Below, piece by piece: positions 1 to 8,899 of a DNA stretch of 64,000 bases; position 1 is the stretch's first letter; the number at the start of each line of letters is the position of its first letter. The DNA comes from Phycisphaerales bacterium. GTDB taxonomy: Bacteria > Planctomycetota > Phycisphaerae > Phycisphaerales > UBA1924. The stretch lies in assembly GCA_020427395.1 (NCBI GenBank), contig JAGQON010000020.1:1-64000 (forward strand), read 5' to 3'. Below the pieces are notes generated by a model. The model was given only the letters and a program-made list of their open reading frames with translations. It did no database searches and was not told where the DNA came from. The position numbers and the translations under genes are program-made.

Positions 1-1
1 C

Positions 2-583
2 TTCATCACCGTCCACATCGACGGCATGGGCACCAACTGGCGCTCCAAGGCCTTCCACGATGTCGCGTGGAAGAACCTCAAGGACGCGGGCTTCCCTGAT
101 CGCATCGCGTGGATGAAGGCCGCGGCCGCGGACCGCCCGTGGATGGACATCGACCGAGTTGGGATCTACGGCGTCTCCGCCGGCGGGCAGAACGCCATGG
201 CCGCCCTGCTCTGGCACAACGATTTCTACAAGGCCGCGGTCGCCGACTGCGGCTGCCACGACAACCGCATGGACAAGATCTGGTGGAACGAGCAGTGGAT
301 GGGCTACCCCATCGACGCGTCGTACAGCGCCAGCTCCAACCGCGACAATGCCCACCTGTTGCAGGGCGATCTGCTCTTAACGGTGGGGGAGCTGGACCAG
401 AATGTGGACCCGGCGAGCACGATGCAGGTCGCCGATGCGCTGATCAAGGCCGACAAGGACTTCGAGTTCATCAACTTCCCTGGCTTAGGCCACGGCACGA
501 TCGGGTCGCCCTACGGCCAGCGCCGCATGCGTGATTTCTTCGTGCGTTCGCTGTGGGGTGTTGATCCGCGACGTAAACAGTGA
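2..583 (+). CDS. S9-type serine peptidase (prolyl oligopeptidase/DPP IV-like), C-terminal part
   Basis: Only the 3' part is in the window: the frame is open from base 2, so the true start lies upstream. The roughly 193 visible residues form the C-terminal half of an alpha/beta-hydrolase domain. The nucleophile elbow reads GVSAGG (Ser codon near 176), the Asp sits in GELDQNVDP and the His in GLGHG, which is the Ser-Asp-His order of S9 peptidases such as dipeptidyl peptidase IV. These enzymes cleave short peptides, often after Pro or Ala, usually in the periplasm or outside the cell; the N-terminus that would show export is missing. A related acyl-peptide hydrolase or esterase cannot be excluded. 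Confidence 0.8.
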   Translation, partial: FITVHIDGMGTNWRSKAFHDVAWKNLKDAGFPDRIAWMKAAAADRPWMDIDRVGIYGVSAGGQNAMAALLWHNDFYKAAVADCGCHDNRMDKIWWNEQWMGYPIDASYSASSNRDNAHLLQGDLLLTVGELDQNVDPASTMQVADALIKADKDFEFINFPGLGHGTIGSPYGQRRMRDFFVRSLWGVDPRRKQ

Positions 584-801
584 ATGTCGCTTTGGCGATG
601 CATTGCGACCCTCGATGATGGATTGGTGTCAAGATAGGTTATCTATTGAATTGATCTGGCCTGGTGGAGTTATCTTGGGAATAACGCAGAAAACACTAGT
701 CCGCAAAATTTTATTCGCGATCTGGAGCGAATTTGTCAGAACCGAACCCGATTTTGGGCGGTTTGGAGTATTCTCTAGATGATTTAGATTTGGTGATATT
801 C

Positions 802-2889
802 ATGAGTATGAAGATAAATTTAGGTATGGTGATTGCGATCTGTACTCAGATTCTCTTTGCTGAAAGCGAGGGGCAAAGTAGTATCTGGTACATAAGAACT
901 GTGGCCCCGATCACCGATCCACTTGAGAATGACTGGGGTCAGCAGCGGTCCCGTGGCGATGGCACCTCGGCATCGCCGTTCGGCTCGATCGCTGAGCTCC
1001 TTGATGAAGTGAATCTGGGTCCGGGCGATGTGATAGAAATTGATACGCAAACCAGCGGTATTCCGAACTATGGTGATGTGGAGATCGAGGGTGTGCCTAA
1101 TCTGACAATCCGTGCATGGGAAGGTCAGTCAGACAAGCAACGACTCGTATGCGGGACGCCGATCGAACTGACGGTTCCTGACCGTCTAGGTGGTATCTTT
1201 GATGTATACCGAACTGCATACGGCTCGATTCACGAACTGCCTAACCGCATCAGTCAGAACTGGAATACGAACATCAACGAGCGTGGTCAGCGGTATGGTG
1301 TGCTGACCGCAAAAATCTCCGCGGAGGCGTGCGCTGAGTCGTATGGCTTCTACCATGACGCAGTTGCCGGGACGCTTTATGTATCGATCCCCTCGGGTAG
1401 CGATATCCATGATTTCGAGCACATCGTGGGTGAAGCAGGTCATACGCTGCTTTTGTATGATTGCCCGAATGCGATCATCCGTGATCTCTCCTTGGAGCAC
1501 GCTTTCAGTGAGGAGGGGACCGCAGGATACGGCATCCGATTTGACGGTGACTCACCGGGTTGCCAAGCATTATTCAATGAGGTCGATGGTTGTAGATGGC
1601 ACTCGATTGGGTCCGTTGCGGATGATCCGAGCGGGACAAAGATCAGCAACAACCACTGCAAAACAACGATTCCTGGGAATGACTCACAAATCGTGATTTA
1701 TGTAGGCGCCAAGGACGGGCAGGTCGCGGACTGCGAGATCACGGACAACCTAATCGACCTCGACCCATGGCTTGGTTGGGACAACCAACCTGCGCTCGAC
1801 CGAGTGGCGGGGGTCATTGGTATCGCATGCCATACCGTGCCAGACGCGGCAAGCAGCCCGCCCGGGGGGCTCCTTATCGCGAGGAATACAACCCGCTGGT
1901 CAGGTTACAACCCTACGGCGCGTAGTGCCGATCTCATCTTTGCGGCTCCGTACAGCCGCTTAGGCGGTAGACCAGCTGATATACATGATCACTCGAACTA
2001 CCCCATTCAACTCCAGGACAATCATTGGGGCGGGCATGGGATGACCGTTGGTGGTGGGCATGACAGTCAACTCTGGGTTTCCAGCCAACGCGACACTTGG
2101 GAGTTGAACGCCGCGGAAATGCTATCTGCAACAGGTACAGCCGGATTGCTCGGCTGTGCTGAGGGCACTAGCGGTGATAACGGGCTCCGTTTCGAGTCGT
2201 GCACCTTATCTGGGGAATCGACTGACTTTGTTCCCTCGAAGTCATTACTCGCGGTATCTCAGGGTGGAGCGCTCATACTCGAGGATGTCTCGGTCTATCT
2301 CCGTGGTTCTGGATATACCACCAGTGCCCGCCTCATCGCATTTGCATCAACAGCAGAATACTTCGTCGCCGAGGGGTGCGTATTCGGTGCCGAGCAGGAC
2401 AACATCAGACTTAGCACGGGCAACTGGACCGGAGCCATGCCAAACGCTCAGGCCGAGGCAGATGCATGGAACAACAACTGGTATGCCGCAAACCTGCACA
2501 CGAGCTTCAACAGCGCACTCGGAAGGTTGCGGAGCGACTTTCAGAAGTCGATCGATCCAGAGTCCGAGTACGACGCCGTTCCGAGCTATCTGGATCAACT
2601 GACACTTGAGCCGAGCGATGAGATGCGTCTGGTCAAGAATAAGCCCCGTCCAGTCGGGCATCGGGGGATCAACAATCTGCCTTTCGATCAAACCTACGGG
2701 GCCTGGCAGTTCGGATCTCTTTGCATGGCGGATCTTAATGGCGATGGGGCACTGGACTTCTTTGATGTTTCTCTGTTTCTCTCTATCTACATGAGCGGCA
2801 GTCTTGAGGCGGACTTCAACGAAGATCTCAACCTCGATTTCTTCGATGTTTCACTGTTCATCAACAACTTCAGCAGCGGCTGTCCCTGA
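802..2889 (+). CDS. Secreted right-handed beta-helix protein with C-terminal GC-type dockerin
   Basis: About 695 residues. I start it at the ATG at 802 because a good signal peptide follows (short basic start MSMKINLG, hydrophobic core, then FAESEG); the frame is open further upstream to 733 but that leader is charged and unlikely. The body has many short turns rich in Asn, Gly and Asp (for example NAIIRDLSLEH and KISNNHC), typical of a parallel beta-helix as in pectate-lyase-like or carbohydrate-binding surface proteins; no catalytic residues could be assigned. Residues encoded about 2722-2886 are two dockerin-like repeats ending in SSGCP; the second calcium loop is degenerate (ADFNEDLNLDFFD). 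The gene and its 218-base upstream gap are clearly more AT-rich than their surroundings. Confidence 0.8.
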   Translation: MSMKINLGMVIAICTQILFAESEGQSSIWYIRTVAPITDPLENDWGQQRSRGDGTSASPFGSIAELLDEVNLGPGDVIEIDTQTSGIPNYGDVEIEGVPNLTIRAWEGQSDKQRLVCGTPIELTVPDRLGGIFDVYRTAYGSIHELPNRISQNWNTNINERGQRYGVLTAKISAEACAESYGFYHDAVAGTLYVSIPSGSDIHDFEHIVGEAGHTLLLYDCPNAIIRDLSLEHAFSEEGTAGYGIRFDGDSPGCQALFNEVDGCRWHSIGSVADDPSGTKISNNHCKTTIPGNDSQIVIYVGAKDGQVADCEITDNLIDLDPWLGWDNQPALDRVAGVIGIACHTVPDAASSPPGGLLIARNTTRWSGYNPTARSADLIFAAPYSRLGGRPADIHDHSNYPIQLQDNHWGGHGMTVGGGHDSQLWVSSQRDTWELNAAEMLSATGTAGLLGCAEGTSGDNGLRFESCTLSGESTDFVPSKSLLAVSQGGALILEDVSVYLRGSGYTTSARLIAFASTAEYFVAEGCVFGAEQDNIRLSTGNWTGAMPNAQAEADAWNNNWYAANLHTSFNSALGRLRSDFQKSIDPESEYDAVPSYLDQLTLEPSDEMRLVKNKPRPVGHRGINNLPFDQTYGAWQFGSLCMADLNGDGALDFFDVSLFLSIYMSGSLEADFNEDLNLDFFDVSLFINNFSSGCP

Positions 2890-2898
2890 CGAAAGCAT

Positions 2899-4437
2899 TC
2901 AGTCGTCGCGGATCACAAAGTCCTCACCCAGCGACCAATCGAGCCCGAAGAACCCCGCCCCGACCACACCCGCGTCGGCCTTGAGGTAGATCTCTGGGCT
3001 GGCGATGAACCAGTCGGGGTAGTGCACGCCCGAGGTCACGAAGGGGAACTGGTCGGTGGTTCGCATGCCCACGATCCCGCTGCCGCCGATGACGGCCACC
3101 ATCGCGACATCCGATCCCGGGCGTGGGTAGGCCATCAGGATCCCCAGATCATTGCGATCCATCCCGTCCGAACCGAGCGTGATCTTCCCGTTGGCGACCT
3201 GGATCGGCGCATCGCCCAGCAGCGCCCCCCACGCCGCGTTCGACGACGCGTTGCCGTACAGAATGACCGACCGGTCCGGCTCGGCGCTGGGGTCGAAGTC
3301 GGTGTCGCGCACAATATCGATCGACCCGTTGCCGCGGTACCAGAAGCTCTCGGCGTCGTAGCGAGCCTTGGCCAGCGCCCAGGCGTTCTCGTCTGGCGTG
3401 CCGGCGGTGCCGACGACCGCGAGCATGTCGTGGCGCAGCGCATCCTTGAACGGCCCGTTGCGAGCCGGCGATTTTGCCGCCGGGTCCGCGTCGCTCGCGA
3501 CCCATGTGGTCTCATCGACGCGCGTGAAGTGCGAGCCGTTCAGTGTGCCATCCATGCCCGCCAGCTGCACGCTTGGCGCTTCGGGCTGGTCCTCGCTCGT
3601 GAAGACCGACAGATCCAGCGACAGCGACGCAACATTGCTCGGCTCGACATGCACCACATGGTTTGCTCTGTCGTACTCCGCAACAACCCGCGACGCCTCC
3701 CGCGCGACAAGCTGCTGATCGATCGTGACCCACGCCCGCTTCGAGGCGATCCCGGGGTCCACGGTCGTGAAATCAACACGAGGAGCAGCCGGGTCGATCC
3801 GCGAATAGTCGAACATCGCGAACATCGGAGCCCAATCCACGCACCGGTTGCCCCACCAGTGCCCCGCGCCGGGCTGCTCGTAGTAGCCGAAGTTGTCGTG
3901 TGAATCGGCGAGCTGGTCGCGCATGAACCGCGCCTGCTCCACCGGGACATTGTCATCCGCATCGCCGTGCAGGATGTACACGCCCAGATCGAAGTAGTTG
4001 TGCTCCATCAGCAGGGTGCGAGACACGTTGGCGGCCCGGTCCAAGAGCCGCCCCATCTCCGTCTCGGTGTCGTATTCCGCCCCGCCGCCGTACGACCAGA
4101 AATCCCGCCACCCGGCGCTGGGTGCGATGGCCGCGAAACGACCGGCGTGATACGCCCCGATCGTCCATGTCCCGTGCCCGCCCATCGAGTGCCCCGACAG
4201 GTACACCCGCGCCGGATCGGCGTTGAACAGTTCTGAGGCGATGTCAAGCACCTCGATCGCGTCGAGCCGCCCCCAGTCCTCCCAGTCGAACCCGAACGGT
4301 CGACGGTTGGTCGGCGCGACAATGTACATGTTTTCCTTCGGCGCGTACGCGTTGGACTGCCCGCGCCCCTCGACCGACGCGCCGTGCAGCGTCAGCAGCA
4401 GTGACTTTGGTTCAGCTCGGAGTCTGCGCTCGTCGCA
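2899..4437 (-). CDS. S9-like alpha/beta hydrolase, C-terminal catalytic part, cut off from its N-terminal half by an in-frame TGA
   Basis: The reading frame is continuous with the 303-residue frame upstream on the same strand (4438-5349) apart from one TGA at 4440-4438. After the stop the frame continues CDERRLRAEPKSLLLTLHG and then the hydrolase core. The first ATG after the stop (4329) would lose the LTLHG strand that normally forms the oxyanion hole. The catalytic residues are intact: Ser in GHSMGGHG, Asp in HGDADDNVP, His in GAGHWWGN. The family resembles secreted prolyl-oligopeptidase-like hydrolases of Planctomycetes, with N-terminal beta domain plus hydrolase domain. No ATG, GTG or TTG lies between the stop and LTLHG, so separate translation of a complete domain looks unlikely. 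Read as a nonsense-disrupted gene or a sequence error. Confidence 0.72.
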   Translation of the reverse strand, partial: CDERRLRAEPKSLLLTLHGASVEGRGQSNAYAPKENMYIVAPTNRRPFGFDWEDWGRLDAIEVLDIASELFNADPARVYLSGHSMGGHGTWTIGAYHAGRFAAIAPSAGWRDFWSYGGGAEYDTETEMGRLLDRAANVSRTLLMEHNYFDLGVYILHGDADDNVPVEQARFMRDQLADSHDNFGYYEQPGAGHWWGNRCVDWAPMFAMFDYSRIDPAAPRVDFTTVDPGIASKRAWVTIDQQLVAREASRVVAEYDRANHVVHVEPSNVASLSLDLSVFTSEDQPEAPSVQLAGMDGTLNGSHFTRVDETTWVASDADPAAKSPARNGPFKDALRHDMLAVVGTAGTPDENAWALAKARYDAESFWYRGNGSIDIVRDTDFDPSAEPDRSVILYGNASSNAAWGALLGDAPIQVANGKITLGSDGMDRNDLGILMAYPRPGSDVAMVAVIGGSGIVGMRTTDQFPFVTSGVHYPDWFIASPEIYLKADAGVVGAGFFGLDWSLGEDFVIRDD

Positions 4438-5349
4438 TCACTCGGCGGGTGTCACGCCGAAGTACTGCACCGAGCCGTCGATGCCGCTGATGAAGGTGCG
4501 CGAGTGCTTCTGGTTCGCGTCCCGCACCGCGATATTCAGATCGATCGGTTCGCCGACCATGGTTTCGTCACCGACGATTTCCAAGCGAACACGCACCGAT
4601 TCGTCATCACCCGCGGGGCAGGGTGGAAGACGCACAGGAATTTTCTGTGTTGCCAATGGCGGGAGCATCGTGACTTCTGTGCTCGTCTCAGCGTCATCCA
4701 ACCCAGCCCGAACTGTCAAGCCAGAAAGCCATCGGTCGGTCGCGTTGCTGATCAGCACGCCGGCGAAGACTTCGGAAGTATCACCACGCACATAGTCTGG
4801 CAGCGTTGAGTCACGCGTCTCGAGGAACACCTCCGCAGGCGGCTCAGCGAACTCCAGCGAGAACCCGCCGCGACCGGCCTTGAAGAGGAAGGTGTTCTCG
4901 CCCTCTTGGAGTCTGATCGGCAGGCTCACGATGCCCAGGCCGTACAGGTCCCCGACGCGCGGCTCCCCGTTGACATACACATGCCGATACCCGCTGCCTT
5001 TAAGCACCCAGATCGAGTCCGATTCCGCCACGACCGTTGCGTACGCCCACCCGCCGCCGATCGGCCCGTACCCGCCGCTCTCGCCAACCGGCATGGCTTC
5101 CCACTGATGCTTCGAGCCGTCCGGGGCCGTCACCTCATCGCCTTCTTTGGGCGGCATGAACGACCCGATCGCGACCTGGTACTCGATCGCATCGGTGTTC
5201 ACGGTCGATCGCCGCCCGACACCAACGCGGTCCAGCCGGAGCACCGAGGACATCGCCGGTTGTTCCTTGACCCGCTCAGCGTGTGCAGAGAGCGGCGAGA
5301 CGAAGCAGGCAAGGCAGACGAACAGAGCAACACGGAGCAAGAGCGGCAT
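4438..5349 (-). CDS. Secreted N-terminal beta-rich part of the split S9-like hydrolase
   Basis: 303 residues with a clear signal peptide (MPLLLRVALFVCLACFVSPLSA, written here in part; cleavage likely after SAHA) and an AAAGGA-type ribosome binding site 5' of the ATG at 5349. The mature part contains a jelly-roll-like module that describes added groups around GSGYRHVYVNGEPR and RLQEGENTFLFKAGRG, typical of the non-catalytic N-terminal region of Planctomycete secreted hydrolases. It ends FGVTPAE followed by TGA, directly and in frame before the catalytic part. Alone it would be a non-enzymatic secreted protein. A -10-like TATACT lies on the minus strand at 5386-5381. Confidence 0.7.
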   Translation of the reverse strand: MPLLLRVALFVCLACFVSPLSAHAERVKEQPAMSSVLRLDRVGVGRRSTVNTDAIEYQVAIGSFMPPKEGDEVTAPDGSKHQWEAMPVGESGGYGPIGGGWAYATVVAESDSIWVLKGSGYRHVYVNGEPRVGDLYGLGIVSLPIRLQEGENTFLFKAGRGGFSLEFAEPPAEVFLETRDSTLPDYVRGDTSEVFAGVLISNATDRWLSGLTVRAGLDDAETSTEVTMLPPLATQKIPVRLPPCPAGDDESVRVRLEIVGDETMVGEPIDLNIAVRDANQKHSRTFISGIDGSVQYFGVTPAE

Positions 5350-5414
5350 GCGTGATCCTTTCGATCGGAAGTCCCGAACGAGTATATTGGATCAGCGAGC
5401 TTCTGGGGAGCGAG

Positions 5415-6806
5415 TCAGGGACAGCCGGCGTTGTACTCGATCAGGAACGCTGAGACATCGAAGAAGTTGAAGAGCCCGTCGCCGTTGAAGTCCGCGATCG
5501 GGTTCTGCGACTGGAACGCGCTGAGGAATGCGGAGACATCAAAGAAGTTCAGTGTGCCGTCGCCGTTGAGGTCCGCGGGGCACAGCGGAGGCGGCCCGGC
5601 GTACACAAAGACCGCCCCGGCGTTCAGGAAGTTCGTGTTGTCATCCGGTGCGCCGGTCACAACGCGGCCGTTGAATCCGAGCGCAACGGATTGCCCCAGG
5701 AACGCATCCTCATTGGCATCACTCGCGATCAGTTTCTCAAAGGAGAAGAGCGATCCGTCTTCGAGGAGTTCGAATCGGTACGCAGCGCCCGTGTCAACCT
5801 CCCCAACATCAGATTTCCACGAACCGACCACGGCGAAGTATGTGGTCTTGAATGGTTGGAGATCGACATCGACACCGAACTCGTCTCCGGGGGCACCATC
5901 GGGCGCGATGAGCTTCTGCGTCATCATCGGCTTCGTCGGTTCATCGAGACAGTATACATACGCAGCCCCCGCGTTCGCGCCGTTCTCACCCTCCGCGAGT
6001 GCGCCAACGATCGCGATCGGAAACTCGATGGCGATCGCGTTCCCGAACTGATCACCCATCTCGTTGTCAGGTGCCGTGAATCGGGCGAGCATCAGCCCAG
6101 ATTGCGCATTGAACACATAAGCCGAACCGGAGTTGGGACCGTTGGGTGTCTCGCGGCGAGCGCCGACGATCACCAGCCCGTCGCTGATATCCACCGAGCA
6201 CCCGAAGAGCGCGTTGCTCTGCGGCGTCTGGGCTTCGAGCGTGTGCAGCAGCGACCCATTGCTCAGATCGTAGATGAACGCGCGCCCTGAGCGCGATCCG
6301 TTGACACTGCTTTCCGGTGCACCGATGACGGCGATGTTGTCCTCGATGGCGATCGTTGCGCCGAACTTGCTCCCGCCGCCGTCGGGTGTCCTGATCTTGT
6401 ACTGAAACGCACCAGTGTCCGCGTGAAACACATACACCGCACCCGCGTCGATCCCCTCATCGCGGTCCTGCTCTTTCCCGACCAGCAGGTAGTGCGTGAG
6501 TGAGCTCATCTCGATCGCCACCGCGTTGCCAAAGCCGCTGCCCTGCGAGCTGTCCGGGACCAGCACCTTCCGGAGCTGCGCGCCGGTGCTCGTGTCGTAC
6601 AGATACACGGCCCCGGAGTTCAGAGCCGGTCCATCGTGCAGGCGTGACCCGATCGCAGCAATACCCTCATCGGCGTCGATCGAGATCCCGAACCGGTCGT
6701 CCTGCGCCAGATCTAAGGGCGTGATCTTGAAGTCTTCCGTCACAGGCCCGGCAGGAACGCTCATCGTGAGCGTGCTTATCGCCATCAGCATCAATACGAG
6801 TTTCAT
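5415..6806 (-). CDS. Secreted FG-GAP repeat (integrin-alpha-like propeller) protein with GC-type dockerin
   Basis: 463 residues from the ATG at 6806, which has a GAGGAAGA ribosome binding site 5 bases upstream and opens a signal peptide (MKLVLMLMAISTLTMSVPAGP); the frame is open to 6893 but without these signals. The body is about seven repeats of the FG-GAP type, each with F-G then a hydrophobic strand and VGA or IGA (DRFGISIDADEG, KFGATIAIED, LFGCSVDISD, QFGNAIAIEF, EFGVDVDL, FLGQSVAL), as in seven-bladed integrin-like propellers that bind ligands or calcium. The C-terminus is a two-repeat dockerin (LNGDGTLNFFDVS and FNGDGLFNFFDVS) ending NAGCP. Probably a cell-surface or secreted protein; the ligand is unknown. 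Confidence 0.85.
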   Translation of the reverse strand: MKLVLMLMAISTLTMSVPAGPVTEDFKITPLDLAQDDRFGISIDADEGIAAIGSRLHDGPALNSGAVYLYDTSTGAQLRKVLVPDSSQGSGFGNAVAIEMSSLTHYLLVGKEQDRDEGIDAGAVYVFHADTGAFQYKIRTPDGGGSKFGATIAIEDNIAVIGAPESSVNGSRSGRAFIYDLSNGSLLHTLEAQTPQSNALFGCSVDISDGLVIVGARRETPNGPNSGSAYVFNAQSGLMLARFTAPDNEMGDQFGNAIAIEFPIAIVGALAEGENGANAGAAYVYCLDEPTKPMMTQKLIAPDGAPGDEFGVDVDLQPFKTTYFAVVGSWKSDVGEVDTGAAYRFELLEDGSLFSFEKLIASDANEDAFLGQSVALGFNGRVVTGAPDDNTNFLNAGAVFVYAGPPPLCPADLNGDGTLNFFDVSAFLSAFQSQNPIADFNGDGLFNFFDVSAFLIEYNAGCP

Positions 6807-6914
6807 TCGATCTTCCTCTCTGCAACAGATCGCAGAGCAGGATTGTACAGGAATCAACCCATCATTCAATGAAAGAACCCGGATCCGGATCATGAATGAT
6901 GAGTGTGGATTGGT

Positions 6915-8132
6915 TCAGTGCACTTCCGGCACCGGCAGATCCCGCAGGAACTCGATCAACCGCTTGCGTGTCGGGCTCGCCGCATCACGCACATACGCGC
7001 CCGCCACGCCGCACGCGGCCGCCAGCGATTCGCCCAGTCCAAGCCCGGCCATCTGCGCGAAGCTGAAGCCGCCGCCGAAGTGATCGCCCGCCCCCGTCGA
7101 GATGCGCGGCTTGCGGGTGTAGGGCCCGGTGAACCAGTGCGATTCGCCAGCTGCGTTCGCGCCGCCGGCGCCGGTGTGCTGGTGAATGACAACGCAGTCG
7201 AGCCCGAGCTTGGCGCGGATGAGTTCTGCGGCCTCGGGCACCATGCCTGCGAGTGTCCGGTTGTGCTCATCGTCGTAGGCCTCGACGCCGATGACGCGTG
7301 CCACGCGTCCGCTCTCGGCCAGGTTGAGCCCCAGCGTCACCGGCATGTGCCGCTGCAACTGCTGGATCTTGCCCATCGCCCGAACGATGTCCTCATCGGT
7401 GCGTTTGGCAGGGTCGCTCAGATCGATGAAGATCCGTCGGCTGTTTGCTTTGCTCAGCTTGGGGAACACATCGGCGCACAGCCCATCCCAGATGCCCTCG
7501 ACGCCGCCTACCAGTGTCCAGTTCACGACCGAGATCAGCTTCACCTCATCGATCATCGCGATGAGCTGCTCAAGCCCGACGACTTCTTTGATGCGATCCC
7601 AGGTCGCCAGCTGCACGCTCTCGGGCTTGCCGAGCATGATCTTGCCGTCGTCAAACTCAAGCGCATCGGTCCGTCCGGGCGGGCACAACGGCACGACCTT
7701 CTCACACTTGTCGACAAACGGCTGGTAGATCGGGTCCACCTTGGTCCAGTCGTCCTCGGTTGCCACCGCGCCGACATAGACGACCGGCGAGCCCAGCGAA
7801 CCCAGCGCCGAGGAGAGCAGCGGGCCGTTGCCGCCGTAGCGGGTGTCGGTCACGACCAGTTCGATGTTGGCCGAGCGATTGGCGGCCGCACCGCAGCGGG
7901 CGGCGAACTCGGGGATGGTCCTGATCCGCTTGTAGTCGTCGTGTTGCATCGAGTGACGCTGATCGACGACATGGATGATCGAATCGACAAACCCGTCGAA
8001 ACCGACGAGCGAGCGGAGTGTGCGGGTCGTCTCGGGGCAGATGGCTTCGAGCGCATCAGCCGCCCGCTGCGCGAGGGTCGAACGCGTAACTGTTTCGTTC
8101 GCGGCTATGGCTGGACTCGAAACCGGGTTCAT
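6915..8132 (-). CDS. PfkB-family carbohydrate/nucleoside kinase
   Basis: 405 residues from the ATG at 8132, chosen because a GAGGA ribosome binding site lies 9 bases upstream; an ATG 7 codons further up has no such site. The fold signature of PfkB (ribokinase-like) kinases is seen in GFDGFVDSI near the N-terminus, DTRYGGNGP (the substrate-side GG motif) and STGAGDHFGGGF near the C-terminus, which contains the GAGD anion hole and catalytic Asp. The family phosphorylates sugars, nucleosides or related alcohols with ATP. The protein is longer than ribokinase (about 310 residues) and the substrate cannot be deduced. It is transcribed away from rdgB. Confidence 0.85.
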   Translation of the reverse strand: MNPVSSPAIAANETVTRSTLAQRAADALEAICPETTRTLRSLVGFDGFVDSIIHVVDQRHSMQHDDYKRIRTIPEFAARCGAAANRSANIELVVTDTRYGGNGPLLSSALGSLGSPVVYVGAVATEDDWTKVDPIYQPFVDKCEKVVPLCPPGRTDALEFDDGKIMLGKPESVQLATWDRIKEVVGLEQLIAMIDEVKLISVVNWTLVGGVEGIWDGLCADVFPKLSKANSRRIFIDLSDPAKRTDEDIVRAMGKIQQLQRHMPVTLGLNLAESGRVARVIGVEAYDDEHNRTLAGMVPEAAELIRAKLGLDCVVIHQHTGAGGANAAGESHWFTGPYTRKPRISTGAGDHFGGGFSFAQMAGLGLGESLAAACGVAGAYVRDAASPTRKRLIEFLRDLPVPEVH

Positions 8133-8212
8133 GGGTGCGTTATCCTCGTGCAAGTTCTTTCGCCCAAGAGCAATAGCATAGCATACAACCCATATCGGTC
8201 GAGAGGAGATTC

Positions 8213-8869
8213 ATGCCAACCATCGTTTTCGCATCCCAGAACCCCGGCAAGATTCGTGAACTCCAGGCCCTCACACAGGGCCAGAATATCGATATTATCG
8301 GACTCGGCGACCTCGATCGTGATTTCGATGAGCCCGTCGAAGACGGTCGCACCTTTCTGGAAAACGCGACCATCAAAGCGGTTCAGTACGCCAAGGAGAC
8401 CGGGCTCCACTGCCTGGCTGACGACTCGGGGCTGATCGTTGACGCCCTCGATGGCAAGCCCGGCGTGATCTCCTCGCACTTCGCCTTCGATGGCGACACC
8501 GAGGGCGAGGCCGCGGGACTCAGCCGACAAGAGCGTGACGATCGCAACAATGAGCGCCTGCTCCGCGACCTTGAGGGCATCCCCGACGACCGGCGCACGG
8601 CCCGATTCACCTGCACCATGGTCCTCGCCAGCCCCGACGGCGAGGTGCTGGCACACACAAAGGGTGAGTTCGAGGGGCGGATCGGGCAGATCGGCGAGGT
8701 GCCGCGCGGCGACAACGGCTTCGGGTACGACCCGCTCTTCCTCGTCGCGCCGCGGTTCGATCGCACCAGTGCCCAGATGACCCCGGACGAGAAGAACACG
8801 GTCTCGCACCGGGCTAAGGCCGTGGCGGCGATGATCGACAAGCTCGGATCAGTTTTCACTGATTCCTGA
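8213..8869 (+). CDS. rdgB: RdgB/HAM1 family non-canonical purine NTP pyrophosphatase
   Basis: 218 residues, close to the family size of about 200. The N-terminus MPTIVFASQNPGKIREL carries the S/T-x-N-x-x-K-x-x-E nucleotide-binding motif, followed by the catalytic LADDSGLIVDAL and a GDNGFGYDPLF segment, all hallmarks of the family. The enzyme hydrolyses dITP, ITP and XTP to monophosphates in the cytoplasm and so keeps deaminated purines out of DNA. A GAGAGGAGA ribosome binding site sits just before the ATG. It is followed after 30 bases by mqnE on the same strand, so the two may be cotranscribed. Confidence 0.95.
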   Translation: MPTIVFASQNPGKIRELQALTQGQNIDIIGLGDLDRDFDEPVEDGRTFLENATIKAVQYAKETGLHCLADDSGLIVDALDGKPGVISSHFAFDGDTEGEAAGLSRQERDDRNNERLLRDLEGIPDDRRTARFTCTMVLASPDGEVLAHTKGEFEGRIGQIGEVPRGDNGFGYDPLFLVAPRFDRTSAQMTPDEKNTVSHRAKAVAAMIDKLGSVFTDS

Positions 8870-8899
8870 AAACTCGGCCCGCGGGCGCTACCATCGGGC

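Noticed and set aside
4438..4440. TGA read as selenocysteine
   Set aside because: The position is in a linker, not a catalytic site, and only a weak 4-bp pairing lies downstream; nothing like a SECIS element is evident. Would be reconsidered if selA/selB/selD occur in the genome and homologues show Cys there.
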